The position numbers and the translations under genes are program-made. DNA of 64,000 nt from Streptomyces sp. NL15-2K. Lineage in GTDB: Bacteria > Actinomycetota > Actinomycetes > Streptomycetales > Streptomycetaceae. Every line of letters starts with the position of its first letter. Position 1 is the first letter of the stretch. The notes under the pieces are model-generated. The model worked only from the letters and a program-made list of their open reading frames with translations, was not told the DNA's origin and did no database searches. The stretch covers positions 9,795,001-9,859,000 of the forward strand of contig NZ_CP130630.1 in NCBI RefSeq assembly GCF_030551255.1, written 5' to 3'. This document shows positions 1 to 8,194 of the stretch, in pieces.

Positions 1-1
1 G

Positions 2-727
2 TGGAAAGCCGCGGTGCGTGAGGTGCTCGTGGCCCGGTGGCTCGCCGACAACGGAGTGCCGGCCGTCCGCGCGCTGCCGCACGAGCAGCCCATCGAGGCC
101 GGGGGCCGCCCTGTGACCTTCTGGGTTGAGCTTCCGCCGCATGAGATCGGCGCCGTCATGGACGTCGTCACACTGCTGAAGCAACTCCACCCGCTGCCGG
201 TCCCAGACCTCCCCCTCGACCGGCTGGACCCGTTTGTGCGGGTCGTCGAGCGAATCGAGGCAGCCACGTCGCTTCCGGAAGATGATCGCGCCTGGCTACG
301 TGGTCGGCATGCGGAACTCTGCGAGCAGTGGGAGCGTCGGCCCGCCGGCCTGCCCGAGTGCGTTGTGCACGGCGACGCGTGGGTCGGCAACGTCGCACGC
401 ACGCCAGAGGGACCAGTACTGCTCGACTTCGAGCGAGCCTCTGTCGGGCCGCCCGAGTGGGATCTGGTCTCTACGGCGGTCAAGCTGACGACGACCGGGG
501 CGGTCACCGAGGCCGAGTACGCCGAGTTCTGCGAGGCGTATGGAACGGACGTCACCGAGTGGGAGGGTTACGAGCTCCTCGCCGGGGCTCGTGAGTTGCG
601 CATGACCACCTTCGCGGCCCAGCACGCGGCCACGCGCCCTGAGTGGCGGGCAGAGGCTCAGTACCGCGTCGACTGCCTGCGTGGCCGTGCAGAACCGCGA
701 CCCTGGCGTTGGAAAGGGATCATGTAG
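2..727 (+). CDS. Aminoglycoside phosphotransferase-family kinase, 5' end cut by window edge
   Basis: The frame is open to the first base of the window, so the true start lies upstream and this is the C-terminal part. The translation has the family's Brenner-type catalytic signature, VVHGDAWVGNV (HGDxxxxN), about 120 residues in. It is followed by VLLDFERASVGPPEWDL, the metal-binding DFE/DxD-like segment. These define the APH/choline-kinase superfamily (PF01636), which phosphorylates small hydroxylated substrates; the substrate cannot be told from sequence. A second, unrelated-looking APH-type gene lies at 58985-59833. The 160 bases after the stop contain a short open stretch with no recognisable family. 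Confidence 0.85.
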   Translation, partial: WKAAVREVLVARWLADNGVPAVRALPHEQPIEAGGRPVTFWVELPPHEIGAVMDVVTLLKQLHPLPVPDLPLDRLDPFVRVVERIEAATSLPEDDRAWLRGRHAELCEQWERRPAGLPECVVHGDAWVGNVARTPEGPVLLDFERASVGPPEWDLVSTAVKLTTTGAVTEAEYAEFCEAYGTDVTEWEGYELLAGARELRMTTFAAQHAATRPEWRAEAQYRVDCLRGRAEPRPWRWKGIM

Positions 728-889
728 TGCCCGCGCTCAGCCAGGCGTAGGAGTCACCAGCAGCGTCGTCGACCGCTTCAAGTGGCGCCTCGCCTACATC
801 CGTCAGAGCGAGATCGACGCCGCCGCCGTGGCTACGCTGGCCGAGTCCATTACGGAGCTGGAGGGGACCCGGGGCGGGGAGGACTGAAC

Positions 890-1000
890 CTGTTCAGTGA
901 CACCGGCGACCTCACGAGGGGGGTAGGCGAGATAGACCTCGCCCATGCCACCCGAGCCCAGCCGGCGTGCCACGATGCAATTGCCGATCCCTGTGGGCCC
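890..1000 (-). pseudogene. Fragment of a Ser/Thr protein kinase N-terminus (glycine-rich loop)
   Basis: Read on the minus strand, this stretch encodes IVARRLGSGGMGEVYLA. That is the nearly invariant glycine-rich ATP loop of actinobacterial PknB-type kinases (RLGSGGMGxVYLA). The similarity stops right after the loop (continuing YPPREVAGV) and there is no catalytic HRD or DFG downstream, so only about 30 codons remain. No start codon with a ribosome binding site is evident. It is a relic left by deletion or rearrangement. Confidence 0.6.
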
Positions 1001-1826
1001 CCGTTCATGCGCCCCAACTCACCCTTCACTACATCAGCCGAGCAGCTCTTTGCCGATCACTCTAATCGTCCGGCTGACTGCAGGAAGGGTCTCCCCGCGA
1101 CAGCACCGATCAGCCAGCGAGCCGAGAGGGTCGCTTGCCGGCCATCGGCCGTGTGCGGCTCCTTGCAGCCTTGATTCGCCCACGGCAGACGAGAAAGAGC
1201 GCTGAAGGGCTGGAACCTGCTCCGGGACCATGTCAACGTACAACGTCTCGGAAAATACCAGGTCAGCAAGGGGTTCGGGCTTCCGGGCCGACCAAGAGAC
1301 AGGTCGACCATGACGGCAGCCGGTACCTCAGTTCATGCTCCTCGGCCTCCGCGCCGAGTCCCCGATCCAAGGAGGTCACCTGCCGAAGGCCGCTCTCAGA
1401 CCTGGAGCCGCAATCCGACCACGTCGCCTGGGCCGCCGGTGCTCCCGAGCGCGTCGCGGCAGGCAAACCTCGACCGGCCCACCGCGATGCGCTCTTGGTG
1501 CTCGTGACGGATGGAGCGACGCCCCGTCTCCGGTCGTACTGGCTGGTCTCCTGAGCCTCGTCCACTAACAAGATTGCCTGTGCGGGCCCGAAACATAGAC
1601 CACGATCGCCGGTTAGCCAAACCGGCAATCGTGACGACCATTTGAGTGCGTTCGCATGCGGCTGCACTTGGCGGTGGAGCAGTAGCGGATGCAGTAAAAG
1701 GCGCCGCAAACCCGTAGAGAACGGCACCGTCTGCTGGTGCCTTGATGGCCGCGGCGTCCCTTCCCTGAAGCGTTGCGGCCCTCCGTCAATGTGGAATTTT
1801 CATGGCCTGAAGGAGAGTGAGTAATC
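1001..1826. other. Gene-poor stretch with one palindrome
   Basis: About 800 bases with no convincing gene. Open frames exist on both strands but none has a recognisable domain, and codon-position bias is not maintained. The only structured item is the palindrome at 1604-1626, listed separately. The stretch lies just upstream of the broken integrase and probably represents decayed integrative-element DNA. Confidence 0.5.
1604..1626 (-). repeat. Palindromic repeat, copy 1 (second copy at 44880)
   Basis: The minus strand carries GCCGGTTTGGCTAACCGGC followed by GATC. This is a 7-bp perfect stem (GCCGGTT/AACCGGC) around a 5-base loop. The same 23 bases recur in the opposite orientation at 44880-44902, with further matching bases nearby (CTATGTT a few bases on). 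Both copies lie within a few hundred bases of integrase/excisionase-type relics. It could be a transcriptional terminator, a protein-binding site or part of an attachment site. Confidence 0.6.
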
Positions 1827-2676
1827 CTGTCCGATCCGATCAGGAAGTTGCCACCGAACGCGAAGGGGCAGATCCGGTACCGGTTCGTGGTCGATATAGG
1901 CATCGACCCCGCCACCGGAAGGCGCAAGCAACTAACCCGTACATTCGGCACGCTGAAGGAAGCGAAGGCCGAGTACGCCCGCATCACCAACCGTCACCAG
2001 GAAGGGACGCTCGCACCGCCAAATAAGCTCACCGTGAATGAGTGGCTCGACCAGTGGCTGGCCATGAAGGCTGACGACTTGGAAGAGACCACCATTTACA
2101 ACTACCGCATCACCCTGGACCGGGTGCGGGGGAAGTTGGGCAACATACGTCTTCAGGAGCTCACTGAAGAGGACATAGAAGGGTGGATGCACTGGGCTCT
2201 GAAGCACGGGCGCGTACGCGGTGGAAAAGCCGGAACTCCACTCGGAGTGACCAGCGTGGACATGAGCCTTGCTCGACTGAAGGACGCTCTCAATCGAGCC
2301 GTGACGCGTCGGCTGGTGACGATGAACGTGTCCCAGCACGTGACCATTCCGCGAAGGGCGCGCAAGGAGGAACGGAAGAAGAAGGAGGAGGTGAAGCCCT
2401 GGAACGTCCAGGAGGTTCAGGCGTTCGTGCAGGGCGTCAGGGGTGAACGGCTCTACGCTCCGCTCCTGCTGTCCCTCATGGGTCTACGTCCGGCTGAAGT
2501 CTGCGGACTCCGGTGGGAAGACGTCGACGCCGGATCACATCCTTGCGCGGTGGGCCGGACACACGAATGTGAAGACCACCAAGAAGTGGTACGTGAAGCC
2601 GGACGTCGAGGATCTTCGCGAAGCCGCCACAATGCGGGATGGGCTGCACGGGAGTGCAACGGAGGGGCAAGCGTGA
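1827..2676 (+). pseudogene. int: Tyrosine recombinase (integrase), internally deleted and frameshifted
   Basis: The N-terminal part reads like a streptomycete AICE or phage integrase. It has an arm-binding region (KGQIRYRFVVDIG), a core-binding SAM-like domain and the first catalytic arginine in SLMGLRPAEVCGLRWED. Immediately after this, near base 2530, the sequence jumps into another frame and resumes with DHILARWAGHTNVKTTKKWYV, the C-terminal box with the late His and the nucleophilic Tyr. Roughly 120-130 residues between them, including the HxxR box, are missing, so the enzyme cannot work. The start is also unclear: the in-frame open region begins with CTG (1827) or TTG (1848), while the nearest GTG with a Shine-Dalgarno sequence (1817) is out of frame. 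The tail overlaps the HNH gene start by GTGA. Confidence 0.85.
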
Positions 2677-3134
2677 GCCAGGCGGTCTACCAGCCGGGCG
2701 ACTTGCCCAGGCGTATAGCCAGCAAGATCGAGGTGGACCCGGAGACCGCCTGCTGGCTGTGGACCGGTAGCTGCAACGGGAAGGGGCAGTCAGGCTACGG
2801 CCAAGTCTCCTACGAGGGAAAGACACAACTTGTTCACCGTGTGGTGTTCAGGTTGCTGGTCGGTGAGATTCCCGAGGGTTTCCAGGTGCGTCATGCCGAT
2901 CCTTGGGGACGGCACTTTACGCTTTGCTGCAACCCGGACCACCTGGAAGCCGTGCCAAAGGAGGAAGCTCTGCGGCGCAGGGACTGGGAGAGCGCGCGAG
3001 CCAGGAGGACGCACTGTCCAAGCGGCCACGCGTACACACCGGAGAACTCGTATCTGGATCCCCGAGGGTTCCGGCAGTGCCGGACGTGCCGCGCCGAGAG
3101 GGTCAAGAGCCGTCGGGTTCCCCCGGCCGTGTGA
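2673..3134 (+). CDS. HNH endonuclease (HNH_3 / homing-type), 153 aa
   Basis: A GTG start at 2673 is preceded by GGAGGGG at good spacing. It overlaps the stop of the broken integrase (GTGA), so the two were translationally coupled. Ignoring this start and reading from the integrase gives a spurious fusion. The protein has W-x-W-TG near residue 30, SGYGQVSYEGKTQLVHRVVF, then RHADPWGRHFTLCCNPDHLEAV. This is the HNH_3 pattern (vHR...H...C.NP.HL) of phage and homing endonucleases. A Cys pair (THCPSGHAYT ... QCRTCRAE) near the C-terminus probably binds zinc. The position right after int suggests cargo of the same mobile element. All key residues are present, so it may be active. Confidence 0.85.
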   Translation: MSQAVYQPGDLPRRIASKIEVDPETACWLWTGSCNGKGQSGYGQVSYEGKTQLVHRVVFRLLVGEIPEGFQVRHADPWGRHFTLCCNPDHLEAVPKEEALRRRDWESARARRTHCPSGHAYTPENSYLDPRGFRQCRTCRAERVKSRRVPPAV

Positions 3135-3164
3135 GATTTCGTGATACGTGAGAGGGTTTGACGG

Positions 3165-3272
3165 GTGAGCGAGACACCACCGAACACCCTGCAATACCGC
3201 TTTGACGGGCCAGAAGAGGCTCCGGTCCTGATCCTGGGTCCCTCCCTGGGTACCACATGGCACAGGTTGTAA
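3165..3272 (+). pseudogene. pcaD: 5' stub of 3-oxoadipate enol-lactonase gene (pcaD)
   Basis: The translation from GTG 3165 reads LQYRFDGPEEAPVLILGPS and then LGTTWH before a stop. From memory this matches the N-terminus of actinobacterial beta-ketoadipate enol-lactone hydrolases, which continue with WDRQ and the alpha/beta-hydrolase fold. Only 35 codons survive and none of the catalytic residues are present. The break, near 3262, probably marks an element end or deletion junction. It shows that chromosomal catabolic DNA once lay here, next to the integrase. Confidence 0.7.
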
Positions 3273-3766
3273 AGACCGTCTATGGGCGTCCGCGCCAGTC
3301 CATGGTGTGTGCGTTGTAGCAGGTCAGGGCTTTGCGGTCCGGTGGCGTCGGCGTAGTTGGTGACAGACGTGTGACAGGGCCGGTGATAGACCGAGGCCCC
3401 GCCGGGGGGCATCCTTGGCGGGCCTCTGCCCAGAGCCGTGAGACGAAGCCTGACCGGAGCGCTCCGGTGAGGCATCACCGTGAAGTTGACTGTGCGTGCA
3501 CGCGTGACGCGGTCGGCTCGTCATGCAGTTTGTCTTCCAGCGCTGTTCTCGGGGACGCTGAATTTGCGATCGCAGCCATGACAGACGACGTGGCCCGCCA
3601 GGCAACTGGGCGGGCTCTGTCGGCTGGAGGGTTGATGCGCTGTGTCCTGCTCGGGCAGGCCAAGCGGTATGCCGGATGCCCGTGGGTGAGTCACGTAGTG
3701 GCCGCCGTCGATGCTTCGCGTGATGTCGTTCCGTGAGGCTGGGTGGGGCCCCAGACAGGTTTTGTG
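3273..3766. other. Non-coding stretch between the pcaD stub and the disrupted gene
   Basis: About 490 bases without a convincing gene. The main content is a degenerate copy (3430-3662) of a terminator-rich module found again at 25624-25893. Weak hairpins occur around GGCCCCGCCGGGGGG (about 3390-3430) and GCCCGCCAGG...GGCGGGC (about 3594-3616). Confidence 0.5.
3430..3662. repeat. Degenerate terminator-module repeat, copy 1 (copy 2 at 25624)
   Basis: Aligning by eye, the order of blocks is the same as at 25624-25893. The blocks are GAGCCGTGAGACGAAGCC, a CCGGAGCG-TTCCGGTG-type hairpin, a CGTGCACG...GCGGTCGG block, TTTGCGATCGCA, a GCCCGCCAGGCA-type hairpin, and GGTTGATGCG. Copy 1 is eroded: its first hairpin no longer pairs perfectly. 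Neither copy holds a recognisable gene. Confidence 0.55.
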
Positions 3767-4117
3767 TCAGGGGCCATAGGGGCTCCAGTGTCCGAGAAAG
3801 GGCTTCAGGTCGTCGGCTCGTGGTTCGGGGATGTCGGGCATCCGAGGTGGCGTGTTCAGTGGGTCGAGGCGCTCGGCGGTGGCTACTGCCCAGGTGATCC
3901 ATGCCTCGGCTTCGGTTCTGGTCTGGCCTGGGGGCAGTGTCTCGACTCGTCTGCGTGCGGCGCTCACGTATTCGGCCAGTCGGGTCGCGTGACGCCATGC
4001 CGCTTCCTGCGCTTCGAAGTGCCTGACACGGTACGCCTCGGCGTATTGGGCGCGCGCCCTATCCATGGCTGCTTCCCAGCGGATGCGCTTCTGGCGCGCT
4101 GCCTCGAGTTCGTCTAG
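3767..4117 (-). pseudogene. 3' part of a hypothetical gene split by IS1182-type element
   Basis: Joined to 5819-7151 across the CTAG duplication, this segment continues the frame exactly. The restored protein is 559 residues: (5819-7151 plus 3767-4113) = 1680 bases = 560 codons. It encodes a charged helical tail (EAARQKRIRWEAAM..., RHFEAQEAAWRHATRLAEY) likely to form a coiled coil, ending KPFLGHWSPYGP. No enzymatic motif is visible. It is untranslated in its native context because the IS introduces a stop three codons into the element. Confidence 0.75.
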
Positions 4118-5818
4118 AAGATCACTGAAAATGTTGCGGGTTCTGGCCCCGGCCCGGTAGGGCCGGGGTCAGTCTTGTAGGCATGCAGGGGGAATGGGCC
4201 GGGGAGATGGTCGGGCCGGATGTGTGGGAGACCTGCCGGGAGTTGATCCCGGCCGGGAGCGTATTTGCGTTTCTGGCCGAGCACCGGGAGGCACTGTTCC
4301 CGCCGTCGATGTTCGCGGACATGTACCCGTCGTCCAACGGCCGTCCGAGTCTGCCGCCGCAGGTCCTGGCCGCCACCGTGGTGCTGCAGAGCCTGCAGGG
4401 GCTGTCGGACTTCGAGACGGTCCAGGAACTGCGGTGTGATCTGCGGTGGAAAGCGGCCTGTGGGCTGGGCTTGTACGACATGGCGTTCGATCCGTCGCTG
4501 CTGACGTACTTCAGGCGCCGGCTGCGCCACTCGGCCGAGCCGATGCGGATTTTCACCAAGGTCAAGGAGGTCGTGGCCGCGACCGGGGTGCTCAAGGGCA
4601 AGCAGCGGCGTGCTGTGGACTCCACCGTCCTCGATGACGCGGTGGCCACCCAGGACACCGTCACCCAGATCGTCTCCGCGATCCGCCGGGTGATCCGTGA
4701 TGTCCCTGGAGCCCAGGAGGCCGCCGCGGAGCACTGCCGCGCGCACGACTACACCGACCCGGGCAAACCGAAGATCGCCTGGAACGACGAGCAGGCGCGC
4801 GCTGCGCTGGTGGATGCGCTGGTCACCGACGCCCTCAACCTGCTCGGGCGCCTGCCCGATCGTGAGCTGGGCGAGAAGGCCGCGAACGCGATGGGCCTGC
4901 TGGCCCTGGTCGCCGGGCAGGATGTGGAACCGGCCGAGGACTCCGACGGACGCGATGGCCGCTGGCGCATCGCCCGGCGCACCGCGCCCGACCGGACGGT
5001 GTCCACCGTCGATCCCGACGCCCGGCACATCCACAAAAACCGCACCCGCCACCAGGACGGATTCAAAGGACACGTCTCCTTCGAGCCGGAGAGCGGGCTG
5101 TTCACCGCCGTCGCTGTCACCGGCGGCTATGGTCCCGGCAACCACGAAGCGGCCGTTGCCCGTGATCTGCTGGACGGGGAGGACGGCGAGTTAACCGTGC
5201 TCGGCGACTCCGCCTACGGCACCGGCGAGCTGCGCGAACAGTTGCAGGCCGCGGGCCACACCCTGGTCATCAAGCCACCGCCGCTGCGGCAGGTGATCCC
5301 CGACGGCTTCACCATCGACGACTTCCGCATCGACCCAGCCGCCGGCACCGCGACCTGCCCAGCCGGACGAACCGCCAACCTCGGCCAGATCAAAGCCGAC
5401 GGGGCCCGCACCGCCCAGTTCAAACGCCTCTGCGTCGGCTGCCCCCTGCGCGAGCGCTGCACCACATCCAAGACCGGACGCACCCTCAACATCCACCCCC
5501 AGCATGAACTGCTGACCGCCGCCCGCCGAGACGCCGCCGACCCGGCCTGGCAGGCCGAATACCGCAGATGGCGGCCCCCGGTCGAACGCGCCATCGCCTG
5601 GCTGGTCGCCAAGGGCAACCGACGCGTCCCGCACCGCGGCGTCATCGCCAACAACCTCTGGCTGCACCACCGCGCCGCCGCCCTCAACCTCCGCCGACTG
5701 ATCAACCTCGGACTCACCCGGACCGGCACCACCTGGCACCTCACCCCGGCCACCACATAGCGAAAAGGGCCGCCCGGCCCACGGCCGGACAGCCCTCAAC
5801 AAGATTTTCAGTGATCTT
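4118..5818 (+). mobile_element. IS1182-family insertion sequence, intact
   Basis: It is bounded by perfect 15-bp inverted repeats, AAGATCACTGAAAAT at 4118-4132 and its complement at 5804-5818. It is flanked on both sides by CTAG (4114-4117 and 5819-5822), a 4-bp target duplication. It carries one transposase gene. It is inserted in the minus-strand hypothetical gene spanning 3767-7151. The perfect ends and duplication suggest a recent insertion. Confidence 0.9.
4183..5760 (+). CDS. IS1182-family transposase, 525 aa
   Basis: This is a full-length DDE transposase of the IS1182 type. The N-terminal half has the family pattern SLPPQVLAATVVLQSLQGLSD and LRWKAACGL. The likely catalytic residues are D146 in AVDSTVL, D342 in LGDSAYGTG and E468 in PPVERAIAWL. 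A Cys cluster (CPAGR ... CVGCPLRERC) between D342 and E468 is the zinc-binding insertion usual for the family. The start ATG is 65 bases inside the left end. No frameshift is visible, so the element may be autonomous. Confidence 0.92.
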   Translation: MQGEWAGEMVGPDVWETCRELIPAGSVFAFLAEHREALFPPSMFADMYPSSNGRPSLPPQVLAATVVLQSLQGLSDFETVQELRCDLRWKAACGLGLYDMAFDPSLLTYFRRRLRHSAEPMRIFTKVKEVVAATGVLKGKQRRAVDSTVLDDAVATQDTVTQIVSAIRRVIRDVPGAQEAAAEHCRAHDYTDPGKPKIAWNDEQARAALVDALVTDALNLLGRLPDRELGEKAANAMGLLALVAGQDVEPAEDSDGRDGRWRIARRTAPDRTVSTVDPDARHIHKNRTRHQDGFKGHVSFEPESGLFTAVAVTGGYGPGNHEAAVARDLLDGEDGELTVLGDSAYGTGELREQLQAAGHTLVIKPPPLRQVIPDGFTIDDFRIDPAAGTATCPAGRTANLGQIKADGARTAQFKRLCVGCPLRERCTTSKTGRTLNIHPQHELLTAARRDAADPAWQAEYRRWRPPVERAIAWLVAKGNRRVPHRGVIANNLWLHHRAAALNLRRLINLGLTRTGTTWHLTPATT

Positions 5819-7151
5819 CTAGGCGTCGGCGTTCGGCGGCTTCACCGCGGAGTGTGACCTCTTGGGCGATCTCGGCGAGCTGGTCTTCGAGGAGGCGGCC
5901 GGGGGTGTCGGCCCATTCGCTCGCCCGGTGTGGCTGGCCGCCGTTGAGGACCAAACGGAGACGTTCGGACGGGGTGTAGTCGAAACGGGGGATTCTGATC
6001 CAGGAGTACTTCTTGGCCTCGGCGAGTTCCTGCTCGGTCGCGACGTGCTCGGCCCGGTCCTGTTCCTGGAGGACGAGGAACCCCACTGTGATCCCTTGAG
6101 CGGTGATGGTGAAGTGGGGAGATGCCCTGCGGCGGCGATGAGACGCGGGTGCAGAGCCTGTCCGTCCCGCCGCACAGGAATGTCCCTCGGACTCGGCAGC
6201 GGTGATCAGTGCCTGGATGAGCCTGAGGGCACGTCCTTGGACGGGCTGGGTCAGGCCCAGCGGCCGGGGTTCGTTTTGCATGGCCCGTACCGCGCTGTGC
6301 GGCCGAGTGAGCCGGGAGGGGACAGGGACGGGGGCGAGGACGGCAAGGCGCCAGGCGGGAATGTCGACGAGCTTGATCTCATATCCATCGCGGCACCAGC
6401 CCCCGTACAGTTCCTTGGTTTTCGGGATCTTTCCCGATCTGCGGGCGGCGGCGATGCGGGATGGCCAGTTCACAGAGTCACGGCCGGTGCCGGGCTTGAC
6501 GATCCGGCCGCCGGCGTCCGCGAGCTCTTGCAGCAGATGCTCCGTGAACGTCACACGATTCTGCCCAGGAGTGCTTGGCTTTCGCCCGGCGGCCGGAGCG
6601 TCCTGCGTTCGGGTTGCCGAGCGCTGTGGAGCTGCGGCCTGGGCTTTCCGCGGGCGCGACCCTGGGGGAGGGTATGTGCCCTGCGCCAGATAGTGCTGGC
6701 CTGCGCTCGTCAGGACGACGCTCCACTGCCCGCCCTTCCGGGAGACCGCGACCAGGCCCCGGTTCTGCAGCGCCTGACAGGTGGTCTTGTAGGAGCTGGT
6801 CTCCCATACGCCGTCAGGGCAGCCGGCACCCACCCACTGCAACACCGCACGCTGCCGGTCGTTGACCTGCCGTTCCAACGGACCACCTTTGACTGTGTCT
6901 GGCGTTGACGGGGCGGATGCTGTCAGCAGTGGTGGCAACGGGGTGGGCTCTTCGCGCAGAATTCGCTCGAAGGAGCGGCCGATGTCGGCTCCTCCACTGG
7001 GCTCGATGCCGGGCGACGAAGTGGGCGGACGAGGATGCTGGCACCTGCTGCCTGCGTGGTAGCGGCAGAAACTCATGTCGGCAACGACGTCTACGACAAC
7101 GTTGGGATCGTCCGGCGTCAGACAGGCGTCCCGTGGCTTCAGCTCCGCCAC
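5819..7151 (-). pseudogene. 5' part of the same IS-split hypothetical gene (winged-helix-like repeat protein)
   Basis: GTG at 7151 has a GGTGGAG sequence just upstream; the frame is open to TTG 7208. Residues near 100-170 (VNDRQRAVLQWVGAGCPDGVW ... TSAGQHYL) look like a winged-helix domain common in actinobacterial hypothetical proteins. A Pro/Ala/Arg-rich linker follows. The next domain (HLLQELADAGGRIVKPG ... WPSRIAAARRSGKIP) also resembles a DNA-binding module, and the C-terminal part has YSWIRIPRFDYTPSERLRL. The IS interrupts it after AAERRRL, in a helical region. I recognise the architecture as widespread in Streptomyces but know no function. Confidence 0.7.
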
Positions 7152-7217
7152 ACTCCACCGGTCCGTTGACTTCTGCAGGTGAGATGGCAAAGGGTCCTGC
7201 TGGGGCAACCGGCGGAT

Positions 7218-7424
7218 TCAGGTGCGGTCGTCGCCGTGGCCGTGCAAGAGGTAGTGGGAGTCGCCCGGATGGTGTTGCACCCGGGACTGCCGCCAGGCGG
7301 CGTCGAACGACAGCTGCCGCGGAGGTGAGGCGTGTGTGTGGGCCCGGCGCATCAGGGCCAGGGCATGCCAGCTGGTGCGTGGGGACAGGAGGAGACGCCA
7401 GAGCGTTGTGTGCTTGGCGTTCAC
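7218..7424 (-). CDS. Small hypothetical protein, last gene of the amyloid-NLR operon
   Basis: GTG at 7424 overlaps the stop of the upstream gene by GTGA, so it is probably translationally coupled. The 68-residue product is basic and His-rich, with WRLLLSPRTSWHALALMRRA at the N-terminus and a HGHGDD tail. No domain is recognised. The coupled start is the main support that it is real. Confidence 0.5.
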   Translation of the reverse strand: MNAKHTTLWRLLLSPRTSWHALALMRRAHTHASPPRQLSFDAAWRQSRVQHHPGDSHYLLHGHGDDRT

Positions 7425-8194
7425 GACGCGTCCTCGGCCAGAGCGGCAACGCCGGGCCACGGTGCTGGTTTCACCAGGGCTTCGGCCCGGTCGGCATGAC
7501 CGGGCTTCCGGGCGGCACGCATACCGTTGGCGAGGAGCATCACTAGTAGTCGCTTCTGTTCTTCCTTGGGGAACTCGGCGAAAAAATCCCGTAGGACACC
7601 CAGGAGTTGCAGCTCCAGGGGTTCATCGCGGTCTTTCGGGTAGCCGCGCAGCCGTCGTGCGAGCGCTTCCAGCTCCGCTTCATCGGGTGGCTTGGTGATC
7701 TGCGCGTCCGGCTGCTGGAGCCAACGGGCCAGGAGAGCTGCTGGGTGGGCGAGTTCCCTGGCCAGCGTCTCCGTGCGCTGTCTGGTGAGGGTGTCCGTGG
7801 CCGCCTGGGCGCGTATGGCGGTGAGTAGTTCCTTGACTGCGGCACGGTCCTCGTCGGCGAGTTCGAGGTGAACGGAAGCGGTGACCTGAGTGGCTTGGTC
7901 CGGAAGGTCGAGAGCCTTAGGTCTGCGCAGCTGCTGTGCGCAGGCATCCTGCGCGGCGGGGAGGTCGATCGGGTCCTGGTCGCGTACCGCGGCCGCCGCC
8001 GTGATGCGCAGGGCCGTGCGGACGCGGTCAGCGATCTCATCCGGGTCGTAGGGGCCTGAGGGTTCCGGGGTCAGGGTGGCGTGAATGGTGGCGGTGTAGT
8101 GGATGCCGGGCCGACTGCTGCGCAGCACTGCGGAGAAGGCGCTGATCTTCCGGCGGAGTTGCTTGCGTCGGGCCCGTCTGGAATTGCGTCTCAT
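7421..8194 (-). CDS. Conserved hypothetical partner of the NLR gene, 257 aa
   Basis: ATG 8194 overlaps the NLR stop by ATGA, which fixes the start; the frame remains open upstream only as a shadow of the NLR gene. The N-terminus is very basic (RRNSRRARRKQLRRK). The body begins YTATIHATLTPEP, followed by IADRVRTALRITAAAAV, a helical central part (TLARELAHPAALLARWL) and a C-terminal LRDFFAEFPKEEQKRLLVML segment. This order (beta-rich ATLTPEP region, Arg-rich helices, FFxxFPxxxQKR) looks like a conserved streptomycete family, but I know no named function. Tight coupling argues that it is a subunit or regulator of the neighbouring ATPase. Confidence 0.75.
   Translation of the reverse strand: MRRNSRRARRKQLRRKISAFSAVLRSSRPGIHYTATIHATLTPEPSGPYDPDEIADRVRTALRITAAAAVRDQDPIDLPAAQDACAQQLRRPKALDLPDQATQVTASVHLELADEDRAAVKELLTAIRAQAATDTLTRQRTETLARELAHPAALLARWLQQPDAQITKPPDEAELEALARRLRGYPKDRDEPLELQLLGVLRDFFAEFPKEEQKRLLVMLLANGMRAARKPGHADRAEALVKPAPWPGVAALAEDAS

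Noticed and set aside
1263..1727. 154-codon minus-strand frame upstream of the integrase
   Set aside because: No domain, no ribosome binding site and composition typical of a random GC-rich frame.
1848..3134. 428-codon integrase-HNH fusion
   Set aside because: It arises from a deletion/frameshift in the integrase. The HNH part has its own GTG and ribosome binding site at 2673.
4114..5145. 343-codon minus-strand frame
   Set aside because: Antisense shadow of the IS1182-type transposase; no conserved motif.
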